From Brasenia schreberi (lineage: Eukaryota; Streptophyta; Magnoliopsida; Nymphaeales; Cabombaceae): a stretch of 64,000 nucleotides of DNA. Positions 55,264 through 64,000 of this stretch are shown one piece after another; within the stretch, counting starts at the first letter, position 1, and each line of letters begins with the position of its first letter. The notes beneath the pieces are model-generated. The model made no database searches. It was not told where the DNA came from and saw only the letters and a list, made by a program, of their open reading frames with translations. Position numbers and translations under genes: made by a program. The stretch covers positions 16,548,501 through 16,612,500 of the forward strand of contig JAYKKT010000089.1 of assembly GCA_036023115.1 (NCBI GenBank), written 5' to 3'.

Positions 55264-57594
55264 CTAGTCCCTAAAAGGGATCTTGACACACCTGTGGAAG
55301 GTGGATGGCACAGCGCACAAACTGTGTTTCCAGGGCCTTCCCAGCAACAGGTTATAATGGGGGTGGATGTCCAAGACATGGAACACCCCCGTGTGTTCGA
55401 TCCCTCCCGTTTCCATTGGGAGTTCGATGGATCCTAAAGGTCTAGACGCATTCCCATCGTATCCAGTGATAACGATGGGGCTTGGGTTCACTGAAGTCAA
55501 GGTGACTCCGATTTTGTTCGCCACATAAAGTGGAAGGATGTTGAGCCCTCCTCCACCATCGACTAGGCACCTGTCTAGAGAGTGGTTGTTTAGAACCACC
55601 TCGATATGCAAGGCCTGGTTATGGGTTTTGTAGGGTCTATCTACATCATCTTTCGAGAAAGTGATGGGCGATTTTGCTCCTAATAAAGCCACTTGGGCAG
55701 ACAAGGATTCCGGACTTATGTTTGAATCAACCTTGGCCCTTTCTAGAATTTTCTCTAATACAAGTCTATGCCTAGGCGAGGTTTTTATAAGCTCTAAGAT
55801 AGACATGTGAATAGGAATCTTTGAAAGGTGGTTTTCGAAGTCATAAGGATTTAGGATGACTTTGTCCTTATCTGCTTTTGGCAGAACACTAGGGATACAT
55901 GCTTTTGAGGGGCCAGGCACACTGACCACCTTTTGAGCACCTTGAAGGTGTGGGGGTTGATAGATCCTCCCGGATCTAATGACTTCCCCCACGACCAGCC
56001 TAGGGTTCGCGCTAAATTTGGCTCTAAGAATGAGTTGAGGAGAACCTTGGGTTTTCAAAACTGGTTTTACCAGGGATTCCACTTTTGGTGGTCCCCGAAT
56101 GACGACTTGGGTGGGCTTCTTGTATAGTACAAGAATGGGAGCACAAGTGGGTCGACCAGGTTCTGGTTTTTGCGCTAGTTCCTTGGAAATGGTGAGGGTA
56201 TATACCTCCTTTCCTTTCCCACTGCCACTGGCGTGTTTGGGAAAGGGTTCCTTGAAAATAGCTTGAGGTGGCTCAGGTTCCGTAGTGACCTGGAGCCGGC
56301 CTTCTGCTATCAAGTTTTCAATTTTATTTAAGAGGGAGAAGCAGCGTTTAGTATCATAGCCTTTGAGCCGATGATACTTACAAAATCGGTTTAAATACCC
56401 CCCTTTGGAAGTGACTCCTTCGGGGATTTCAGGGAGTTCTATCATGCCCTGGGCAAGTAGGAGGTCTAGGACCTCTGACACAGGTTGCCCCAGCGGAGTG
56501 TACTCCCGTTTTTCAACCGGTTTTTGAAAATTTTGCTCCCTCTTATTTTCTAACTTTTCAAAATTTTTGGAAGTGCCCGCCACGCCTGGATCCACCCAGA
56601 CATTGGTGATTTTATGGGGCTTTGCCCCTTTGTCCATTGTGGGTAGCCCGTATGTGATGGGCTTTTCCAAGCGGGTTTTTGGAATGGCACTTCCTTTCCA
56701 TAAGTGATCGTATGTCCCTTTTCGCAAGTTGGTTTCGAAAAGGGAGGCCTTTTTTATCAACTTATGGAAAGTTGAGATCTCGTGGAGCGAGAGAAGGGTT
56801 TTTAACTCGCTTTTAAAATTATCCAGGATGAGCATGACTTCGCATCCTTCGGATATGGGCTCTCGCACTTGGCCCAAAAGCAACCTCCATCTTATAATGA
56901 AGGCATGTACATCTTCGTTCATGCCTTTCTTTGTATCCCTTAAGGTATTCAGAGTCGGCGTGACTTCTACATTGTGTGCAAATCTTTGCATGAAGCAGTT
57001 CGCTAACTCTTCAAAAGTAGCGAACTGGCTTAAGTCGTAGGAAGCCAGCCATTTGGCAGTTGTGCCGTTAAGGGATAAAGGAAACCAATACACCCATTTC
57101 ATCGAGTTCTTTTTCTTCTTATGGGCTTGACGTGAGAAAAGCTGCAAGTGAGACCTCGGGTCTCCCATGCCATCATACCGATGGAAGTTCGGTATCTCAT
57201 CGTCACTGTCTGTTTCGTAATCCATAGGAAGGAAATCAGACAGGGCGTAGTTTCTTTTCTCTTTATTCTGCCCTTTCAGCAACTGCTGTAGGGATTTACA
57301 GTCCTTTTGTGTGAAGGACTCGTGGTATTGGTTGCCTTCCATTACGGAGGCCTCTTTGTGCTTGCGAGGTTTTTCAGATTTCTTTTTAGGCCTTTGTTCA
57401 CCGTTTGATGAACATGAATCGCCTACTTCAACCTCTTGGCTGAGAGCATCGATTTTGGCCTCAAACTCCCTTCTCAAGTCCTCGATTTCATCTAGTTTTA
57501 TTTTGTTTTTGAAAATCCTCCTAGAGTGAGAACTTGATGCGCATGAGCCATGGCTCGACACTTCACTTGGATTGGATTTTGACTTGCTTTTCAA
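55264..57594 (-). pseudogene. gag-pro: Element E gag-protease frame without its ATG
   Basis: The frame is open for 776 codons but begins with TTG. The ATG used in A and C is AAG here, so the next in-frame ATG is about 85 codons in. It contains the charged N-terminus, the gag domain (MKWVYWFPLSLNGTTAKWLASYD, FMQRFAHNVEVTPTL), a zinc-knuckle in which the second His is Tyr (CKYHRLKGYDTKRC) and protease with LVDGGGGLNILPL, ending [14 protein letters not shown] and TAG at 55264. D has CAA there. Lost start, lost zinc ligand and nonsense codon show that this copy no longer makes a working Gag. Confidence 0.9.
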
Positions 57595-57702
57595 GCTTTT
57601 TCAAAATGTCCTAAGTACAAGCAAAGAAAACAAGTTAAAATGACACCTTTTACAAAATTTTTGCAAGACTTCTACTTAAAACTCAATTTTTGAAAGGCTC
57701 AC

Positions 57703-57720
57703 GTCCCACCGGGCGTGCCA
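57703..57720 (-). other. Primer binding site of element E
   Basis: The minus strand reads TGGCACGCCCGGTGGGAC, identical to element A, five bases after the 5' LTR end. Confidence 0.87.
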
Positions 57721-58369
57721 ATCTCTGTAGACGCGCAAAAAAAATCCCCGCTTCTCACCTTTTCAGGGCTTGGAGCGGATCCTCTCGTGCGTCTAAGGCC
57801 TATTTATGCAAACAGGGTGTGCCAGCTAGCTTACCTAAGCTAGCGAAGATGTAAAACTGACTTCTAATCGTGGCGACTGTGAGCAAGTGAGCTCTTGTCG
57901 TCGCAGACCTTCTTGCACCGATGCGCAAGGGTCAGTCTGTACGCTTTGCAAAAATCGAGTTTTTGGGATAGAAAATCTACGAAGTGGTTCGAGGTGTCTA
58001 ATTCGGGTCTTTTAGATGCGGTTGCATATTTTAGATCACGTGGATTTGCACGTGCCTAAGTCTTTCCTTTTATCCCTTTTCGGGCCACCTAGTTTGTGTG
58101 TTATGAACACTCCACTACATGGGCGAATTCGAGCGGGGCTTGCTTTGATGCAATATGCGTCCTACCTCGTGGTATGGCGTAGATGCAATGCAAACTCACG
58201 CTACTCCAAAGGGAAAACCCGAATGTAAAGACAATACTGAAGGGAAATAACCGAAGGAAAATAACCGAAGGGAAATAACCGAAGGAAAATGACTTGTAAA
58301 GTAAATGCCGAAGGGAGATATATATATAGAGTAGGTATATGGGCCCTTACTCAGGTCTTGCAAATAAGA

Positions 58370-58970
58370 GCGAAGGCTCAATGAGGGTGCGTGCTTGAAT
58401 TGAAAGACTTACACACACGACATGAAATTAAACCCAAATATAAATTGCAGTATGGCCTTAACTAAGGTCTTGGGAGTAAGAGCGAAAGCTCAATGTGTGT
58501 GAGAGTGCTTGAATTGAAGTACTACGCACACAACATGAAATTAAACCCAAATATAACTGCAATAGGCCTTGACTAAGGTCTTGGGAGTAAGAGCGAAAGC
58601 TCAATGTGTGTGAGAGTGCTTCAATTGAAGTACTACGCACACAACATGAAATTAAACCCAAATATAACTGCAGTAGGCCTTGACTAAGGTCTTGGGAGTA
58701 AGAGCGAAAGCTCAATGTGTGTGAGAGTGCTTGAATTGAAAGACTTACACACACGACATAAAATGAAACCCAAATAGTATACGTCGGCCCTTACTTGGGT
58801 CTTTCAAATAAGAGCGAAAGCTCAATGTGTGCGAGAGTGCTTGAATTGAAAGACTTACACACACGACATGAAATGAAAGCCCAAATAGTATAACACGGCC
58901 CTTACTTGGGTCTTTCAAATAAGAGCGAAAGCTCAATGTGTGTGAGTGCTTGAATTGAAAGACAACGCAC
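58370..58970 (-). repeat. 111-bp tandem units in the E 5' LTR
   Basis: Six units carry GAGC-loop-GCTC and a second dyad (CCTT..AAGG in four, CCC..GGG in the rest). The period measured between 58565 and 58676 is 111 bp. A matching array is at 47030-47620. Confidence 0.85.
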
Positions 58971-59000
58971 CCAACTTAAGCAAAACCCTACAAAATCAAA

Positions 59001-59042
<42 letters not shown>

Positions 59043-59895
59043 TAGGGGCTGATTAGGCCCGTGTGTGTTCAAAATCGTGCACAACTAAGAGAGTGCACGT
59101 TTGTGGGTGTGCCAAGCCACGTTATTACAAGCGGGGGGAGACTATGCTCCGTTATTACAACCCCGTATCGAATTGAATCTCAAGCAAGTATACAACTAAA
59201 GACCGAGTTAGGCACTTACTAGTAGCTGGTCCGTAGATGCCTTGCTTGAGCGTGGGCTTGGCCTTCGCCTTGGGCTGCAAAAGGGAGCTCCGCGAGGTTG
59301 AACGGCAAGAGGAGGTGGCCGAGTGTCCTTGGTGCACGGAAGAGGTGCCTTGAAGGTGGCCGGCCACTAGAGATGGGCTGTTTTTGGTGTGTTGGGTTAA
59401 AGGACCTAAGTAAGGTCACTAAGGGAATATGGCACTAAGGGAAGGAGCTAGCAAGGAGAGGGTGATGGCTGGCGGATGGCTGGCCGAATGAAGGGGATGA
59501 GAGTCGGTTGAAGTGGCCGACTAGGGGAGTTCGGTGGTGGCGGGTATTTAGGGTGTTGTGGGTTCGGCTAAGTGGGGCTGGTGGCAACAGGTGGACGGGC
59601 TAGTGTTAGGATGATAGGGGAGTGGATTAGGTGGCTGAGAGTGGAGAGGGAGTGAAGAGGTGGCAAGGTAGGGTGTAGGGGGCTTACCGGGTGAAGAAAA
59701 AGGTGGCGCTCGGTTGGAAGGAAGTTGGGCAGGCGGTGTCGTTCGGCTGGAAGGTGGTGGTATAGGTGGCGGTGCAGGTGGTGGTGGGATGTGGAGCAGG
59801 TGGAGCAGGCGGCTGAGCTTGGGGAAGTGGAGGACCCGGCTGGGCTTGGGGAAGGCGGCTTGATCATCAAACCCGCCCCCAAGGGGGGGGGGGGG

Positions 59896-59902
59896 TTATA
59901 TA
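59896..59902 (-). promoter_or_regulatory. TATA box of the element E 5' LTR
   Basis: The minus strand reads TATATAA followed by a C-run of 13, GGGGGCGGG and GTTT. It is the likely promoter of the youngest full-length copy. Confidence 0.7.
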
Positions 59903-61130
59903 GGGCTGGGTAGGTCGGTTAGGGATGGGTTTGGGGTAGTGGTTAGGTGGTTTAGGTAGGGTGGTATGATGATAAGGTGGGCTGGAAAGGGTAGGGCCAG
60001 ATATTTTAGATACAAGTGGTTTGGGTAGGTTGTGGGCTAGGGGTGGTTTAGGGGCTTAGGGTTTGGTTAGGTGGGTGGGCTCTAGGGTGAGGTTTAGTGA
60101 GCTAGGTTAGGTGATTAGGCTAGGATTAGGCTAGGTTTAGGGAATTTAACCTAGGTTTAGGGAAGGATTAGGGAAGTGGGTTAGGTGATTAGGTTGGGAT
60201 TAGGCCGGGATTAGGGAAGTAGGTTAGGTGATTAGGTTCAGATTAGGGGCGGATTAGGGTGGAAGGCTAGGATTAGGTATTTTGGGTTAGGTTTAGGTGA
60301 AGGAGCTCCCTTTTTATGGCCCATAGACTTTAACCACATCATGTTGGTGCAGCCCTAGGTTAGGTTTTGGCTAATTACAAGCTTAAACCCACTCAATTAG
60401 GCTAACCCACATGATTAACCCCAAACTTGACACACAAGTCAAGCTTAATTACAACCACACTTGATCTTATCCACCCCCCACTCTCTCTCATGCCCATAAT
60501 CCCATGTGAATTTCGAGTGGGCCCCACCTCCATTTATGAGAAGGTGATGTGGGCCATGGATATGGATATTGGATTGGATTTTTGAATCCAAATCCAAATA
60601 CAAGTCCATACATGGGTTTGGATTGGGATCTGGATATATATGTCCAGATCCAATCCAAACTGAACTCTGACTCCTTCGAGCTGTATTCGAAATGAATGGT
60701 TTGTGCGGGGCCTGACAGCATCAGTGCTCCGTCTGCGTTGGGTCTTCGCCAACATGATCGTCCGCCTCTGTTTTCGCCTCCCGGAGATGACTTCAAACAA
60801 GGTTTTGATGATAACAGGGTCTTGGACGTTCGAGATCCTGGGGGTGTGAATTTGATACAAGAGTTGCTGTGCCGGCCTTGACATGTGCTCCGGTTCCGGG
60901 CTCTTCTTAGCTCTCCTGGTCCTGTCTAGATTAGGCCAAGCTGCTTCGAGGTTTCAAAACATGTTTTTAAAAGGGTTTTAAAAGCCATGTTTTCGAAATA
61001 CAGAGTTCAAAACATATGTACAGGGTTGTTTGGAAGGCTCCTGGGTTTCCAGACTCAAAATGGCCCTTTGGGGCTGCTTTTACAAAACCAGATGAATTTG
61101 AGAAATTCGTGGGATTTCGGGGTGTTTACA

Positions 61131-62146
61131 AGCGTGCCAGCTATTTTCACTAAAACTAGCAAGGGTATAATTCCGACTTCATGGGGCGATTGTGGCTAAG
61201 CGGGATCTTTTCGTCTTAGGTCTTCTTGAATTGATGCTCAAGGGTGAGCCTAGACGCCTTAAGGATTAATTTGTGCTAGGTGTGTGTTTCTAAAATTCAC
61301 TTTGAAAGACAATTTTGATCAAACAATTCGTGCACTTGATGTAGAGAATGAAAAAATTTAAAGTTTTAAAAAAAAGAAACTGGTTATGTTTTCTGAGCTT
61401 GTTTCTAAATTTTTTTGGATAGCTTAGATATTTCCAAAATTCATGAAAAAATAATATCCTATAGAGCAGAATGTGGAGATTCTAAGATTATTTTTATTTT
61501 GTGTTTTTGTTTGTGAATTTGTAAAATTAAATCAAGGAAAGTACACTACTCAAGTATTTTAGAACATTCTATTACAGAAACACAAAGGTCTAAAGAAACC
61601 TTTGTATTTTGGTGCACAGAGCTCTAATTTCTATGCATTTAGTCTTGTTGGAAAGCTATAGATATCACCTTTCCAATGAGACTAGTTTTATCAAATTTGG
61701 CTCACTGCAAACAAAGTTATGGGAAGATTAACCAACCTTTGTTGCAAGAAAAACATAATGTGCAGAACTAACTCTCAATTTGGCTTATATTTTTCTATTT
61801 TATTTATGATGCTACACGACCCTAAAATTCTTGAAAATGTTACTAAAAGTGGGCTTGTGTGTAGATTCAATGTTCCAAATTTTAGATCATTCGAAGCAAC
61901 GATTAAGAAATGAAAAATACAACAACAGACATGTATAGGATGTTGGAAAACAAAGTTTCAGTTTTTAGAACATACATGCATGCATTCATTCGAAATTAAA
62001 AGCAATCTACAGCTAAATTAAAGTAAATATATAAACAGAAATGATTATAAATACATATTTAGCTTAAGCATAAAGGGGATTAGGAGATATAAGAGTGTAT
62101 AGAATATAGAGAGGTAGAGAAACATGAAATCAAACAAGTAGAATGC
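61131..62146. other. Old LTR end and AT-rich unassigned island
   Basis: The first five bases are the right TSD of E. About 61136-61260 is a divergent minus-strand LTR end with the U5 hairpins (GCCAGC, CTTGA..TCAAG). From about 61300 to 62146 the DNA is AT-rich and unlike the rest of the window. I see no gene, LTR end or repeat in it. It contains a partial dyad, AAAGCTATAGATATCACCTTT, at about 61651-61672, and scattered T-runs. Confidence 0.5.
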
Positions 62147-62451
62147 TGTAAACACTCCAAAATCCCACGACTTTCTAAAAACACACCTGGTTTACAAAAG
62201 TAGCCCCAAAGGGCCATTTTGAGTCTGGAAACCCAGAAGCATTCCAGAAACTCTGTACATATTTGAAAACATATATGTACTGTTTTAAACTCTGTACATA
62301 TTGCTTTTAATCCAGTAAACAGTGTTTTGAAGCCCTTTATCAAATATTAGTTTTTGAAACCTGAGCTAAGCCCCACTTTCCCAAAAGCCCAAGGCGAACA
62401 GGTGGAGCATGCGAAGACGACACCTAATCTAGAAACAGCCCAGCAAGCTGG
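62147..62451 (+). mobile_element. LTR head fragment (305 bp)
   Basis: It opens with TGTAAACACTCC and shares the CCTGGTTT, AGCCCCAAAGGGCC and GAAACCCAG motifs with the other LTR starts. After 305 bp it meets a minus-strand LTR end (TGTAGAAGCGCG). Its junction is like that at 27933-28238. Confidence 0.7.
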
Positions 62452-64000
62452 TGTAGAAGCGCGAAAATCCCCGCCTCTCACCTTTTCAGGACTTGGAGCG
62501 GATCCTCTCGTGTGTCTAGGGCCTAATGTATGCAAACAGGGCGTGCCAGCTAGCTTACCTAAGCTAGCGAAGATATTTTTAACACTGACTTCTAAACGTG
62601 GCGACTGTGAGCAAGTAAGCTCTTGTCGTCGCAGACCTTCTTGCACCGATGCGCAAGGGTCAGTCTGTACGCTTTGCAAAAATCGAGTTTTTGGATAGAA
62701 AGTCTACGAAGCGGTTCAAGGTGTCTATTTCGGGTCTTTTAAATGCGATTGCATGTTTTAGATCACGTGGATTTGCACGTGCCTAAGTCTTTTCTTTTAT
62801 ACCTTTTCGGGACACCTAGTTTGTGTGTTATGAACACTCCACTACATGGGCGAATTCGAGCGGGGCTTGCTTTGATGCAAATATGTGTCCTACCTCGTGG
62901 TATGGCGTAGATGCAATGCAAACTCACGCTACTCCAAAGGGAAAACCCGAAATGTAAAGACAATACTGAAGGGAAATAACCGAAGGGAAATGACAAAAGG
63001 GAAATAACCGAAGGGAAATGACTTGAAATATAAATGCCAAAGGGAGATATGTATATAGAGTATGTATATGAGCCCTTACTCGGGTCTTACAAATAAGAGC
63101 GAAGGCTCAATGTGGGTGTGTGCTTGAATTGAAAGACTTACACACATGACATGAAATTAAACCCAAATATAAATTGCAATAAGGCCTTTACTAAGGTCTT
63201 GGGAGTAAGAGCGAAGGCTCAATGTGTGTGAGTGCTTGAATTGAAGTACTACACACACGACATAAATGAAACCCAAATATAACTGCAATAAGGCCTTTAC
63301 TAAGGTCTTGGGAGTAAGAGCGAAGGCTCAATGTGTGTGAGTACTTGAATTGAAGTACTACACACACGACATAAATGAAACCCAAATATAACTGCAATAA
63401 GGCCTTTACTAAGGTCTTGGGAGTAAGAGCGAAGGCTCAATGTGTGTGAGAGTTCTTGAATTGAAAGACTTACACACACGACATGAAATGAAACCCAAAT
63501 AGTATAGGTCGGCCCTTACTTGGGTCTTTCAAATAAGAGCGAAAGCTCAATGTGTGTGAGTGCTTGAATTGAAAGACAACGCACCCAACTTAAGCAAAAC
63601 CCTTCGAAAATGAAAGTATATGTATATACTTATGTATTAGGAGCTGATTAGGCCCGTGTGTGTTCAAAATCATGCACGCTAAGAGAGTGCACGTGTGTGG
63701 ATGTGCCAAGCCACGTTATTACAAGCGGGGGGAGACTATGCTCCGTTATTACAACCCCGTATCAAATTGAATCTCAAGCAAGTATGCAACTAAAGACCGA
63801 GTTTAGGCACTTACGAGTAGCTGGTCCGTGGAGGCCTTGCTTGAGCGTGGGCTTGGCCTTCGCCTTGGGCTGCAAACGGGAGCTCCGCGAGGGTGAGCGA
63901 CAAAGGGTGCTGGCCGGCTGCAAGTAGGGCGCGGGATAGGCGCCTTGATGGTGGCCGGCTGCAAGCAAGGGTGTCGCCTTGGTATGGGGGATTAAAGGGG
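62452..64000 (-). mobile_element. LTR J, cut by the window edge
   Basis: This minus-strand LTR end part (TGTAGAAGCGCG at 62452) has U5 hairpins at 62600-62660, the paired G-box motif at 62764, tandem units at 63070-63580 and a GTAAGT site (minus strand) at about 63815. It is closest to the E and K LTRs. Its start and any internal region lie outside the window. Confidence 0.85.

Larger units (their letters stand above)
57611..59219 (-). other. Candidate leader intron of element E
   Basis: GTAAGT begins at 59219 on the minus strand and a TTTTAAC, T-rich, TACTTAG acceptor ends at 57611. The 1609-bp interval includes the LTR tandem units and the PBS. Confidence 0.45.
43232..61130 (-). mobile_element. 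Element E, full-length Tat-like retrotransposon with nested solo LTR
   Basis: It is bounded by AGCGT at 43227-43231 and 61131-61135, a perfect 5-bp TSD. Without the nested LTR K and its TSD it is about 14.7 kb. On the minus strand the order is 5' LTR, PBS, gag-pro, G-patch-like tail, pol linker, RT, RNase H, aRH, integrase, 3' UTR, PPT and 3' LTR. The two LTRs look roughly 98% identical over the stretches compared by eye, so it is the youngest full element here. It still carries several stops, a lost gag ATG and an integrase frameshift. Confidence 0.92.
57726..61130 (-). mobile_element. Element E 5' LTR
   Basis: At 3405 bp it runs from TGTAAACACCCC at 61130 (minus) to GCGTCTACA at 57726. It carries U3 inverted repeats (about 60540-60680), the telomere-like tract (59930-60285), TATA at 59896-59902, a donor at 59219, six tandem units of about 111 bp (58370-58970) and U5 hairpins at 57880-57950. 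It would drive transcription of E. Confidence 0.92.

Noticed and set aside
61719..61913. Small gene in the AT-rich island
   Set aside because: A 64-residue frame in AT-rich DNA is expected by chance; no motif, promoter or conserved neighbour supports it.

Overview
The window looks like repeat-dense plant nuclear DNA. I find no host gene, tRNA, rRNA, CRISPR array or bacterial feature. Almost all of the 64 kb consists of nested, truncated, inverted and decayed copies of one Ty3/gypsy LTR-retrotransposon lineage. It resembles the plant Tat group (Ogre/Retand/Grande-like): long LTRs of about 3.0-3.9 kb, an ORF1 with gag, protease and a G-patch-like tail, and an ORF2 with reverse transcriptase, a vestigial RNase H, a second RNase H (aRH) and integrase. 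The lineage and the 5-bp target-site duplications (TSDs) point to a seed plant with a large genome; the species cannot be told from this window.

Layout. 1-343: LTR remnant. 344-7090: element A (+), with 5' LTR, PBS, gag-pro and the start of pol. 7091-10534: element B (-), pol only, joined head to head with A. 10535-22288: element C (-), two LTRs around a heavily deleted interior. 22289-26706: element D (+), LTR piece, gag-pro and pol linker, ending in an LTR head (26707-27006) and an RT/RNase H piece (27007-27932). 27933-28238: LTR head. 28239-34092: element F (-), a divergent 3' LTR, 3' UTR and integrase remnant. 34093-36553: LTR G (+). 36554-36621: patchwork filler. 36622-43184: LTR H (-), split by solo LTR I (+, 39678-43084). 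43232-61130: element E (-), the most complete copy, with TSD AGCGT and solo LTR K (+, 43703-46872, TSD AAACT) inside its 3' LTR. 61131-62146: older LTR remnant and an AT-rich unassigned island. 62147-64000: LTR head and a minus-strand LTR running off the window.

How the parts work together. In an intact copy the LTR TATA box drives one RNA. ORF1 gives the capsid-type protein and protease, and ORF2 gives the replication and integration enzymes. Reverse transcription would start at the PBS beside the 5' LTR and at the polypurine tract beside the 3' LTR. No copy here is intact: all carry nonsense codons, frameshifts or deletions.

The most interesting signals are not the genes. (i) Tandem units in the LTR 3' part carry small hairpins whose stems change in a compensatory way. 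(ii) A long hairpin abuts the polypurine tract, also with compensatory changes. (iii) Two intron candidates are conserved between copies: one would remove the PBS from the leader, the other would fuse protease to pol in frame while skipping the G-patch. (iv) The two halves of one TSD (GTAAG) now lie 16 kb apart in opposite orientation, which reveals an inversion. All statements rest on reading the sequence and known family features; no alignment or database search was run.
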